Source: Chromera velia
Lineage: Eukaryota; Sar; Chromeraceae
Length of the DNA stretch: 38,191 nucleotides
Reading direction: 5' to 3'
Assembly: GCA_018398765.1 (NCBI GenBank)
Contig: JAHBMJ010005161.1
Coordinates: forward strand, 10,001-48,191
Below, piece after piece: positions 19,692 to 28,828 of this stretch. Position 1 is the stretch's first letter. Every line of letters starts with the position of its first letter. The translations under genes were made by a program, and so were the position numbers. The notes under the pieces were generated by a model, which ran no database searches, was not told the DNA's origin, and saw nothing but the letters and a program-made list of their open reading frames with translations.

Positions 19692-22600
19692 GTAAGCAAA
19701 TGATTCCTTAATTCTTTCTGATTTTGTCGCAGATGGCAGAAAAGACAAATTGTTCGACTTTGTCGAGACGGCAAGTGGACTGCAAGACAACAAGCTGACG
19801 GCGATGAATACAAGTACTGACTGCCACTCAACCAAAGAGAGAGGTGAAATGAGGAGTGAGCGTACTTAGAGTGGTGGCTTGCACACATTTCGGTTTCTTC
19901 CTATCGTCCGTGTACCGCCCTTGTGCGCTCCTTGTTTCCACCCTTGCAGATGCGCAAGCACATAAAGTCCCTCCCGTCCCCGAGCCAGATTTTGCTGTAC
20001 AGGGGGGCTCTGAAGGGGGACTGGACGGAGACAAAAAGATCGGAAGGGAAGATGGGGTTGGGTCTCGAGAAGGAGACCAAGGGAGGGAAAAGGAAGAGAG
20101 AGTGGCTGCGGGGCAGGAGACGGGGAAGAGGGGAGGGAGAAAGCGGGCACGGTCTCCTGACGCCGCCACAGGTTCCCCCGAAACGTATGCGGTTGTTTAC
20201 GCAGATGAGGCTGAAGATAATAAAAACGGAGGGACCGTACTTGCCCTCCAGTTTCCTCCCGCCTCCCTGTCTCCAGAAGATTCCCTCCAAAGCTTCCTTT
20301 CTTCTTTAATCAGACACATCACTTGGCGTCTCCTGCCCTCTCGGTCTCCGAACCAGACGCCGATCATCGGGGCGCTTCGAACAGCGCTTTTGAGTGTGAG
20401 TGCCAAAGAAGGTTCCCTCTCTCTGCCCCTGTCTCTTCCGAGAGACAGGGCACATGGGTGTTCAGAGGGAGGCCATGAAAGTGTCCCCGTCTTTCAGCAC
20501 TCTCACAAGCAGAGACAGAGAAGGAGACCCGTGTGGGAAGCGCAGCAGGTAGCTGCGAGGAATTCGGTGGATGTGGTGATGGGGGGAGAGGGCCTGGGGT
20601 CGTGTGAGGGAGACCCGGAGCGTGTGGTGTTTCTGTCCAGGTCTGTCAAAGAAATGAGGGGAGCAGAGCGGGAGGGTGGCTTGGCCCCTGTGTGTGTGTG
20701 TATGTGTGTCTGTGTCTGTGTGTGTTCGTGTTTCAGACAGTTGTGTATGCGTTTCCTCGTTCGCTTACCTTTTGAATCATCTCTATATGAACATTTGTTT
20801 TTGTGTGGCTGCAGAAAGGCCTGGCGTCTCGCAGCGCCTCTGTACGACTCCGGGTGGGGTGCAGGTACTTTTCTGTTACAGCGGCTTTTCGGGACCACCT
20901 CAGAGGAGGGTTGCGGGGACTGCGGATTTGTGTGGTCCCGAAAGGACAGGGAACGGATGATTACCTGCGAGGGGGGGTGTCGTCGGCCCTTCCACCGGTC
21001 CTGCGTGGGCCTTCCCCCGCCTGCGTCTGCCTCTTCCACTTATTTGAAGGAGCTGCGCGGAGACGAGACGGTGCAGAAAGCAAGGGCGATGCGGAGAAGG
21101 AGACGGGCGAAGCTGCGTGCCCGCCTCCAGAGACAGGAGCAGAAGATGGCAGAGGCTGCGGCTGCAAGTGAGGAGTTCGACCCCGATTGTGTGGATGGTC
21201 TGGACGACAGCGACGAGGAAGAGGAGGGGGAGGAGACGGCAGTGCTCTCAGAGAGGCTGTCGAAAAGGCAGGCGATCGAAGAAGAAAAGGAAGAGGAGGA
21301 GGGTGACGAGGGGAATGAGGACGAGCAGGGAGAGAAGGAGGAAGGGTGGGCCTACAGGTGGTGTCGGAGAGGCCTCGTGCGGTGTTCCCATTGTCGTCAG
21401 TATTCGCCCCGAGAGGAGGTCAGGGAGTGCGTGGGTGAGTGGGTGAGTGACGGGCTGAATTCGTTTGCTCTTTCTTGCGTTGAAAGGATGATTGCATGTC
21501 TATTCGGTCTGTTCTTTTCCAGAATGCGGAGGAAGAACTAAACATGTTGACTGGCCTCTGCCTTTTCAGATTGCGCGGGCAAATCTGCTTTTGAAGAGCT
21601 TTTCTTGGTTGCATATGCATTTGTAAGTATGGGCATGAACGATCCGCACGTCTGAGCACATTCACTCAGGCACCAGGGATCTCCTTTCGTTTCATAGACA
21701 GAGAAGCGAAAAGAAAGAAGAGACGAGAAGAGCTACAAAAGGCACGAAGGGATAAAAGTGGGGAGATTTTTTTTTCTGTTTTCGGCTGCCCGTCGAATTG
21801 GATTGGTTAGATCGAGTGGTGATTTTGCTTGCTCCTGTTAGCCAATAGAATATTGAGAGAGAGAGAGAGAGAGATGATTGATCGATCGAAATGCTTCTAT
21901 TGGTTGCCTTTCCTCCGGCCCATGCGGTTTCGCAGGATCGTCCTTGTCTTCCAGAAAAAAGCGTGCAGCTCCCGCCTCTGCAGGCCTGGCAAGGCAAAAA
22001 AGAGACGCCTTTTGAGTGTCACTATGGATCCGTGCATCGTTTGATTGTTTGTTTGTGCAGGTGCGTTCTCTGTTGGCGCACCTTCCATCCCCTCTGCGTT
22101 CCTCTTGGATCGGCTTTTGTCATTCCTGGGGGGGCCGTCGTTTGTGCGGTGGGTGGAAAGGAGAGAAAACACGTGCAAAACCTTGATGCCGCAATGATAT
22201 GAATAGATTAAAATAATACTTCTTTCTTCAACACAGACCATCTGGAAAGATTTAGCGGTGGTTTATCAGCGCAGTGCTTGAAACCGACAGTGAGGGGGAG
22301 GGCAATTAATTTCCGAAGAGGAACCGCTCCGAATTGATTGAGAGAGAGCAACGGGGAAGGGTGCAGAAAGGTATTGGGAGAGAATGCGTGCTTCGACCCG
22401 CCTTTGCATCCATTTCTTCGCACTTTCTCACCTGTCTGTCTGCACATGCAGATGACCTCTTCGCATCCCCCGTCTCTCTCTGTCTCCACATATTCGGAGT
22501 GAGTGGATACACGTGAGTGTGTACATCTGCAACACACGTATGTTTGCCTGTTCGTCTCTTTCCCTCGCTGTTGGTGCAGCACCACCTGGTGATGCGGGAC

Positions 22601-22906
22601 TTGCGCAGATCTGTTGAACAGATGAAGAAGACAGAGGAGTTGAGGGGAGGCACCGAGGGCGTTCCGGCGTCTGCCAAGGAAGAAGTGAAGAGCTTGGAGG
22701 ACCAGGCAAAGCAGAAGGCACAGGAAGAGGGATACGACATGAAGAACAAGGACAGCACTGCCCCGTCTGCCTCGGAAGGAGAAGGAGCCAGAAAAAAAAA
22801 GGAGAGAAAACGAAGAGAAAGAAGGAAAAGGAGAATGCTGCGGACAGTAAGCCCTCTCCCTCTTCTTCTTCTCCCATTGGTCCCTCGGAGTTGGAAGCGG
22901 AATTGG

Positions 22907-22980
<74 letters not shown>

Positions 22981-23554
22981 ATGTGTATGTGTATGTGTAT
23001 GTGTGTGTCCGTCAGCCAGTCCTGCAGTCTATGTGTTTGCCAGGCTACTGCTTCGCTCTCTTTCTTCCTTCGCTTCAACTGCCGTGCGCACAAAGATAGA
23101 CACGAAGGGGTTGGGGCGGGGGGGGGGATTTTTTACACTCTACCTCTTGCTTTTTGAGAAGAAGCACTCCTCTAGAGCCATGCTGAGCTGGCTGGATGAT
23201 TGATCTCTTGGCGGCCGCGATCCTCCATGTCCGGCAGCTTCCTTGATTCCATACTGGTTTGTTTGCAGTGTTGCCGCTCGTCTTTGTGAGAAGGCTTTTG
23301 GTGCTCGTGATCTTGACTCCAAGCTGGCTGGGGGGGAGACTTGGCTCAGACAGGTCAGTCAGTTGGACGGTGAAATTTGATACTGAGTAGACGGGATAAG
23401 TCAATCGAGTGCTATATGAGAGGCGAGACGAGCCACGCAACAGGAGAAACAGCGGCGGCGGAGATCCTGAACGCATCACTTTTTTTGGGCGGTCTTTTTT
23501 GTGTCTGCTCCTTTTCAGTATTCTTGTGGCCGCTTCGTGCTTCGACCACCGAAT

Positions 23555-23597
<43 letters not shown>

Positions 23598-25949
23598 TTT
23601 GTCTGTCTCTCTCTCTCGGTCTCTCTCTGTACCTCTGCCTGACACACACATACGTGTTTGCGCTTCGCTCGGATGAGAGTTTGTGGAATCTCTCTCTGTG
23701 TCCTACCCTGCGTGTAGACAAAGTGGTGACTCATTCATATCATATGAGGACACAATGAACCTGCATATTTGTGTGCCAAAATGTTCGAACACTTCTCTCG
23801 TTCTTTTCTCTTCTTTTCTCGTCAGGGTTGGGTCCTGCCCCCTACGTGCCGACGCGCTTGGTTGAAGAGCACGGGTGGCAAGAGAGACGTTGCCTTGGCT
23901 GAGGTTCTCCGGTCCCGTGTGCTCTTGGAGGATTCTGGTTTTGACGTTTGTGTGGAATGGGCTGAGGCAGCGGAAAGAGAGAGCCGGGATGGAGAGAAGC
24001 TTCTGGCGAGGAGACGGGTCAAGGCCGAAAGGGAGATTCTGGCCATCGAGACTGCAGAGAGAGAAGAGATAGAAGAGAGGCGGAGACGGAAAGACGCACA
24101 GAGGGAGAAGGAGGAAAGGGCAGGTTTGAGGGCCGAACAGGGAGGGGAAGAAGACGGGAGCGACGAGGAAGAGGAAAAGGAAGAGGAGGGGCGCGGAAGG
24201 AAACCAGTGCGAATCCTGGGCAGAGACGAGTTCAGAAAAGAGTTCCAGTTCATCACGTCAGTCAGGCAGACAGCCAGTGAGTAGAGCACCCCTACAGAAT
24301 CATTACTTGCCAGCCCGTGACAGTGCGATCGCGCTCGAATGAAAGCAGCAGCGCCTGAGCTTTCAGCACAAAATGACAAACTTTCGCAAGCAACAGCAGA
24401 GCGAACAAATCTGCAAAGAAGTGAAGATGTGGCTGTCGAGAGACCTCGCTTTCAAAGTTCCACAAGGGGAATGAAGTGCGTAGCGTCGGACTTCTCACTA
24501 CGTCCATGGCCGAGACGTTTTTTTTCTCGCGCCGCAAGGAGAAGTGAAGATCGACACTGTGGTTGCTTCCTTCAAGGATTCTCTCACTAAACCCCTCGGT
24601 TGGTCTTCCTTGAACTCTTATCATGCTTTGTTTCCTTTGTGCAGACGGCATCTGTGGAAAGCAAAACGTGAGAAGAAAAGCGCCGACGACCTTGCCGATG
24701 ACCTCTGTCGAGTGAGTGAAGTGCGATGCTAGGGTCTGGGGGGAAAGGGGGGGGCGAGGGAGTGTGAAAGAGAAACGAGTGTTCGTTATTTAAAAAGACA
24801 TTCCCTTCTCTCTTTTTGGTCCTCTATTTCTCGCTTTCTCTCTCACATACGCGCGCGCAAAGACAGTGCCTCCCTCGCCACATGCTCTTCTGGTTCCTTG
24901 TGCAGGGTAAACACGCAGAGGCATGAATAAGTGTGTCTTTACCGGCTTTTGTGTTTCTATCTCTCCTTCTGTCTGTCTCTCAATATCATCTTCATGCGCG
25001 TTCGGGCTTCTTTGCTGTGCTTTGCTTTGCTCTGCAGTGCGACGGCAAGTGCGAAATGGACAAGTGTGCCAACGCGCTCATCTTCATGGAGTGTGGGATG
25101 TCAGTCTGGTTAGAGAGGCCTGAGTTTCTTTATTGGGATGACCTGCCTGCCTGATCTGCCAAGAAGCCCCAGATTCATTGAAGAAGTGCCTCTACGCGAT
25201 TGCATGGGTGTAAAAGGTCGCACGCGCCGCATCCAGATACAGAGAGACAGTGCAAACATCCTCGATCTTCTCGGTCCCTGGTCAGAAAGAGTGATCAAAC
25301 ATTCATCAAGATGTGCAGCGAAGTGAGTCTTCCCCACCTGTGTCCGTCTTGACTTCGTGTGGCTGTGGATAGAGAAGAGGACGCATGAATGCGGGACGAA
25401 AGAACGAGGGGAAGCAAAGAAAGAAACCCCTCTCCATGTCTCCTTCCCGTTCCTCTCACTCGCGAGCGCCCCGCTTCTGTTGACTGGTCGAATGAATGAG
25501 TGACTGACAGAGTGTATTGATGCACGACCGTTCAAGGTAATGGGCTGGAGAGTATGCCTGGACAGGAAAATGTATTGCACAGAGATATCAGGTGTACACT
25601 CAAACTAATTTGCCTGCGTGCAACAACCCTTCTGCCAGGCGCAACTGCTCGAACCCGAACGAGTGCGAGAACCGCCGCTTCTCCAAACAGAAGTACAAGG
25701 ATGTCCATGTGAGAGAGTGCGGCGATAAGGGCAAGGGACTGTTCGCTGCAGAGGCCATCCAGGTCTGTCTGTCTGTCAGTGCTGACGATCCACGCTGGGG
25801 GTCTGCACAAGAACGTTCTCGTCACCAACGCGACTCCTGAGGGCCTTCTCGAACAGCTGAACAAGGACCAGTACAAGCCCAACAAACTGAAGCGGAAGAT
25901 CCAGGACTCCTCTGCCAACGCTGACGGGTGGAAGACCAAGACCATCTAA
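19598..25949 (+). CDS. Gene B: PHD/AWS/SET-type histone lysine methyltransferase, SET core missing
   Basis: A plus-strand gene of about 14 exons whose phases agree at almost every junction. Domain order: Ser-rich N-terminus, a long low-complexity region, a PHD finger (C-x2-C...C-x3-C...H-x2-C, about 20,905-21,010), acidic and Lys/Arg-rich stretches, a Cys pair region, a second PHD-like half, coiled-coil-like basic/acidic segments, an AWS zinc cluster (CDGKCEMDKC ... ERNCSNPNECENRRF) and the first SET strand (GKGLFAAEAIQ). AWS-SET proteins of the ASH1/NSD/SETD2 type methylate histone H3, commonly Lys36, in the nucleus. The conserved SET core and post-SET are absent, and a 46-codon tail of unknown origin follows. 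As it stands it would not be a working methyltransferase. A one-base frameshift in an A9 run is also likely. Confidence 0.75.
19733..19813 (+). CDS. Gene B exon 2
   Basis: The 81-nt phase 1-1 exon reads DGRKDKLFDFVETASGLQDN, with acceptor tgtcgcag. The donor gtactg is weak but its phase fits exon 3. Confidence 0.5.
19950..20640 (+). CDS. Gene B exon 3 (low-complexity N-terminal region)
   Basis: The 691-nt exon (phase 1 to 2) lies between acceptor cccttgcag and donor gtctgt. It encodes a Gly/Lys/Glu-rich disordered stretch and then a segment with possible folding (VLALQFPPASLSPEDSLQSF, LIRHITWRLL). A likely nuclear-localisation patch is KRGGRKRARS. Confidence 0.65.
20691..20733. repeat. (GT)n-rich tract in gene B intron 3
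   Basis: GT-rich tract in the intron between exons 3 and 4, on the sense strand. Confidence 0.85.
20815..21434 (+). CDS. Gene B exon 4: PHD finger 1 and acidic region
   Basis: The 620-nt exon (phase 2 to 1) lies between acceptor ggctgcag and donor gtgagt. It encodes GCGDCGFVWSRKDRERMITC, then EGGCRRPFHRSCVGLP, which is the C-x2-C, C-x3-C, H-x2-C half of a PHD zinc finger that reads histone tails. It continues with Arg-rich and Glu/Asp-rich stretches and then WCRRGLVRCSHCRQYSP, a further C-x2-C that may supply the last ligands or start a second finger. Confidence 0.75.
21570..21622 (+). CDS. Gene B exon 5
   Basis: The 53-nt exon (phase 1 to 0) lies between acceptor ccttttcag and donor gtaagt. 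It reads D-C-A-G-K-S-A-F-E-E-L-F and provides another cysteine for the zinc region. Confidence 0.6.
21936..22152 (+). CDS. Gene B exon 6: second PHD-like zinc finger part
   Basis: The 217-nt exon (phase 0 to 1) starts DRPCLPEKSVQLPPL and encodes CRCVLCWRTFHPLCVPLG, then AVVCAV. The pattern C-x2-C-W-x3-H-x2-C fits the second half of a PHD finger. A short intron just before CVLCW (acceptor tttgtgcag) is possible. The donor gtggaa is weak and was chosen for phase. Confidence 0.55.
22237..22289 (+). CDS. Gene B exon 7
   Basis: The 53-nt exon (phase 1 to 0) has acceptor caacacag and donor gtgagg, and reads HLERFSGGLSAQCLKPT. His and Cys here may complete the zinc finger begun in exon 6. Confidence 0.5.
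22580..22907 (+). CDS. Gene B exon 8: charged coiled-coil-like region with a frameshift
   Basis: Acceptor ggtgcag is followed by HHLVMRDLRRSVEQMKKTEE, a helical charged stretch. At an A9 run near 22,792-22,800 the frame must shift to continue as GEKTKRKKEKENAADSKPSP and reach donor gtcagt in the phase required by exon 9. The length of 328 nt is one base short of what the phases need. Confidence 0.55.
22914..23008. repeat. Compound (CT)n-(GT)n-(GCGT)n-(ATGTGT)n microsatellite
   Basis: It lies immediately downstream of the exon 8 donor of gene B, pyrimidine/GT-rich on the sense strand. Confidence 0.9.
23269..23353 (+). CDS. Gene B exon 9
   Basis: The 85-nt exon (phase 2 to 0) lies between acceptor gtttgcag and donor gtcagt. 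It reads VAARLCEKAFGARDLDSKLA. The alternative frames either stop or do not match the next exon. Confidence 0.6.
23554..23628. repeat. (CT)n microsatellite in gene B intron
   Basis: Long CT run in the intron between exons 9 and 10, pyrimidine-rich on the sense strand. Confidence 0.9.
23826..24256 (+). CDS. Gene B exon 10: basic/acidic helical region
   Basis: The 431-nt exon (phase 0 to 2) lies between acceptor tctcgtcag and donor gtcagt. It starts GWVLPPTCRRAWLKSTGG and continues into long Arg/Glu-rich helices (ETAEREEIEERRRRKDAQRE) and an acidic run. A second donor 20 bases on (gtgagt) is in the wrong phase for exon 11. Confidence 0.68.
24645..24711 (+). CDS. Gene B exon 11
   Basis: The 67-nt exon (phase 2 to 0) lies between acceptor tttgtgcag and donor gtgagt. 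It reads RHLWKAKREKKSADDLADDL and ends C-R, just before the AWS cysteines. Confidence 0.62.
25038..25090 (+). CDS. Gene B exon 12: AWS domain, first part
   Basis: Acceptor gctctgcag precedes CDGKCEMDKCANALIFME. The spaced cysteines are the start of an AWS (associated with SET) zinc cluster. The donor gtgtgg is non-optimal but gives phase 2, as exon 13 requires. Confidence 0.7.
25639..25762 (+). CDS. Gene B exon 13: AWS second part and SET start
   Basis: Acceptor ttctgccag is followed by RNCSNPNECENRRF, completing the AWS cysteine set, then KYKDVHVRECGDKGKGLFAAE. The latter matches the first strands of SET domains, where the KGKGLFA segment helps bind S-adenosylmethionine. The exon ends in phase 0 at CAG|gtctgt. 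The following SET sequence (the usual GxFxxEYxGE region, the NHSC-type motif and the catalytic Tyr) is absent from the window. Confidence 0.78.
25812..25949 (+). CDS. Gene B tail or unrelated 3' exon (46 codons incl. stop)
   Basis: It reads NVLVTNATPEGLLEQLNKDQ ... KLKRKIQD ... GWKTKTI then stop. The frame is open back to about 25,780 (LTIHAGGLHK), directly after the (GTCT)n tract ending gtcag, which looks like a good acceptor. Codons are strongly biased to C- and G-ending forms (AAC, CTC, AAG), unlike the rest of gene B. It shows no SET or post-SET motif. It may belong to a different gene brought next to exon 13. I do not recognise the protein. Confidence 0.5.
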   Translation, partial: NVLVTNATPEGLLEQLNKDQYKPNKLKRKIQDSSANADGWKTKTI

Positions 25950-26296
25950 TAACATCAAAAGGAGGACAAAAGCTGGTGTGTGCGTACATGTCTGCGTGTG
26001 CGTGCATGTAGAAGGATCATCATCATCATCATCATCATCAGGACAACACGTCACTGAACAGACAAATCATATCTCTCAGAGTCTGTCTCTTCATGTACAT
26101 CGATAAGTGTGCACTCACAGGAGAGTATGCCCCTGCATGAGCCGCAAACTCCTTTAAGCCTTTGATTGACTCGGACTTCTTGGTCTTTATAGTTTGGCTC
26201 TCAGTGACATCCGTCTCTTAGACTGTCTCATATTTATACTATCATATTACTATGCAAGTTATAGATCAATACAAAGATAGATATAGAGGAAAACAT

Positions 26297-26457
26297 ATGA
26301 ATGAATGAATGAATGAATGAATGAATGAATGAAATTTAATCAACGAAAGTTTCAATATAATAGATAAATAGATAGGTAGACAGATAGTGGTAATTAATAC
26401 TTATATGCCAGGAGCTAGGCTCCGCCGGCTTAGTCAACTCATTCATTCATTCATTCA
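26297..26457. repeat. Opposed (ATGA)n and (TCAT)n tracts
   Basis: (ATGA)n at 26297-26332 and its complement (TCAT)n at about 26438-26457 could pair as a hairpin with a loop of about 105 bases. Confidence 0.7.
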
Positions 26458-27177
26458 TATATTGAGTGTGCATTTAGGTTCAATCTTTAAGTTATACAAG
26501 AATAAACCTAGGCGTCACACTAACCTAGGCATGTAATATGATATGAATGCTCACAGACTGCTCTTTGCCATTGGGACACGATGGCTGGCGGGCCGGTTAA
26601 GTCCTAGGTTAAGTCACATGATCATCATCATCATCACCTAGGAGGACAAAATTAATGCATATATCATATTTAGGAAGCATATCTTCAACCTGATTTCAAC
26701 ATAGTCATGGCACCTTTATGGCATCCTACTATAGGCATCCTAGTAAAACTAATCTGACATAAGACTAGCAAATATATAACTTTCTATTTATACATAGCTC
26801 TGTTAGTTTATTCTTCTGCAGTGATGCATGAATTAAAAGAGGAGTCTTTGAAAGCCCGCCGATGAGACTCTTTCGCAAGAGTCGAAATGGCCGTCCAGGT
26901 AGCGACAAAGACAGACACAGACATGCATGAGCAAACTTTCAAATGTTGTTAGTGAGTGTGAAATAGTGTGAGCATGGAGTGCAGTAGGATACTGTAGGAA
27001 CAAGTAGATCAATCTCTACTTACCAACCACTTCTTAGAAGATGCAAAATTAAAAAATTAGTAGTCTAGGAGCGCTCTAGTAATCCAAATTTTTTTTTTAA
27101 GGCTTCAAACTAAATTTTCGACCCAACATAACTTCAACTTCAACTTCAACTTACAGAGAATTATACAGACTGTAATA

Positions 27178-27356
27178 TAGTTATTTTAAGAGTTATCGCA
27201 AAAATGTACAGTGTTGTTTGAAGTGTTGTTTGACTGTTAAATTGGTGTAACACAACCTAAATAGATTAATTAGACACTCATCTTTTTAAAAAATGTATGT
27301 TACACAAACTTTCTAATCAAACAACACTTTAAACAACACTGTAACTCTTAAAATAA
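27178..27356. repeat. Long inverted repeat (foldback candidate)
   Basis: Arms include gttattttaagagtta (perfect, 16 bp), cagtgttgttt-aagtgttgtttga (one mismatch) and a tgtaaca block nearer the loop. The left arm has a 13-base insertion. It may be a foldback element or a non-coding hairpin. Confidence 0.75.
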
Positions 27357-27379
27357 CCCTGCAGCTAGCTTAACTGTGT

Positions 27380-27905
27380 ACAGGGAATCTAATTAGGTTT
27401 TAACCTAACCTAACTTAACCAAACCTTGAGGTTAAATTAACGGTGGGGTATTATTAACCTAAGTTAGGTTAGAAACCTAGGTTAGAAACCTAGGTGGCGG
27501 TCATATGATTCTCACAGGTATGCATTACGTGCTATATACCAACAAGTCCACAAGCGTGCGCGGGCGTGCATCAAGCGTATGATCTAATATTACATGCATA
27601 GAGACGGCAAATAAAGTGTTTTGACTTAGAAAGAATTCATGCAGACCTTGCATATCATTGCAAGCAATACAAGGTTGCATTCAACAATTCCTCTTCAGTA
27701 TTCAACATCACAGTACTTAGTAGTATCACAGTCATAACGTGACTTGAAGTTGCAACACAATATATTGTCCGGAGGGGCTTTGCCTCCCTGGACCCCCTCC
27801 TTATACGGCAGGGTAGGTTTCTAACCTTAACCTAACCTAGAACTGACGCTAACCTTAACCTAAGCCTTCTAACCTAACCTAACCTACTCTAACCTAACCT
27901 AATTG
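27380..27905. repeat. Degenerate TTAACC/CCTAA repeat clusters
   Basis: Two clusters (about 27,390-27,500 and 27,812-27,905) are rich in aacctaacc and its complement ggttaggtt. They resemble interstitial telomere-like sequence, but both orientations are mixed and the units are irregular. Confidence 0.55.
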
Positions 27906-28453
27906 AATATACCCTGAACACTGGCATAAGGCCCGTTTTTTTGGGGGGGGGGGGGGCATTGACTTAAAGTTTGTTCCTAGCGTCTGGCCTATGCGTCTTT
28001 CATCTCTTCCTTCTGTCCTAGTTATTGCTCTCGCTACTAGCTCTCTCTCTCATGCGACCTCATACTTGACGCTCCTCCATCTGAATGCCTTCTTCGGCAT
28101 TTGCTAAGTACTTCCTTCCTATAAGGCCCGTAGGACCTAACTAGTTAGTATAAGTCTTTATTAAGTCTACCTGGTCCTAGACCTGGTATTCAACGTATTC
28201 AACGTCGCCCCTTTTATCTGATAAACTCAAATCTTCGTTTTTTTTAAAAAAAATCATGCATTAATTTTGTCTCCCGGCCTAGGTGTGGAGCGCTCAACAT
28301 TAATCAATCAATTGATCAATTAAATCAAACCGTCACAAAGATGTAAATCAATTTTATCTAAAAATAATTTGAACAATTTGTGATACAATGATACTGTTTG
28401 ACATGGGTTAACTTTTGAGATTGATTTTATTTTTATCATGTTAAAGTTCTGAG

Positions 28454-28564
28454 TCATTTTCTATACCAAGCAGCTAGACTAAGCACCTCCTTTACCTCTA
28501 GCAGCTGTCCATAACATGCGTCGACACCTTCTGCGGACAAGGCTGCAGAAATGACAGAGGGACA
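28454..28564 (-). CDS. Possible terminal exon of an unidentified gene
   Basis: Acceptor ccctacag is followed by CPSVISAALSAEGVDACYGQ and runs to a stop after AAWYRK (36 residues, phase 0). A donor gtaaag after LLE could instead end it as a 69-nt internal exon. No upstream partner was identified. Confidence 0.28.
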   Translation of the reverse strand, partial: CPSVISAALSAEGVDACYGQLLEVKEVLSLAAWYRK

Positions 28565-28828
28565 CTGTAGGGGACACGAAGCATGGCAGGCGCCGTGAAT
28601 TAAGTGACCATATACACATGCCGTTCGGGGCCTTTTTTTTATCAAAAATGCCAATTTCGTCGCGCTCTCTATTATGCCTTGCGCGCGCCGACGCGCGATC
28701 TGTATTGGCGATTGCGGTCGTCAGAGCCTTCCGATTTTTAAATCTTTTAATTGCCCCCGGAAAGTCCATGCCATACAATACAGATCGGGCCAGCGCATGT
28801 GCGCGCATGTAAGCCCCATGAGAGGAGG

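Larger units (their letters stand above)
25950..28453. other. AT-rich intergenic region downstream of gene B
   Basis: Composition shifts to clearly AT-rich after about 26.2 kb. It holds (TCA)n at 26017-26040, opposed (ATGA)n/(TCAT)n runs, an inverted repeat, degenerate TTAACC repeats and a G-run of about 14 near 27,940. It also has a small self-complementary motif (ggaggggctttgcctcc near 27,770). No coding exon is supported. Confidence 0.6.

Noticed and set aside
22428-23093. Minus-strand ORF of 221 codons across gene B exon 8 and the compound microsatellite
   Set aside because: It reads through (AC)n/(GA)n repeats and lies antisense to a supported exon.
25763-25811. A 49-nt intron joining gene B exon 13 to the tail
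   Set aside because: Frame is kept, but the acceptor (gcacaag) is poor, the intron would be much shorter than any other here, and the tail does not continue the SET fold; kept as a weak alternative.
27900-28000. G-run near 27,940 as a sequencing gap or quadruplex
   Set aside because: A single G-run of about 14 is not enough for a quadruplex call and could be homopolymer error.
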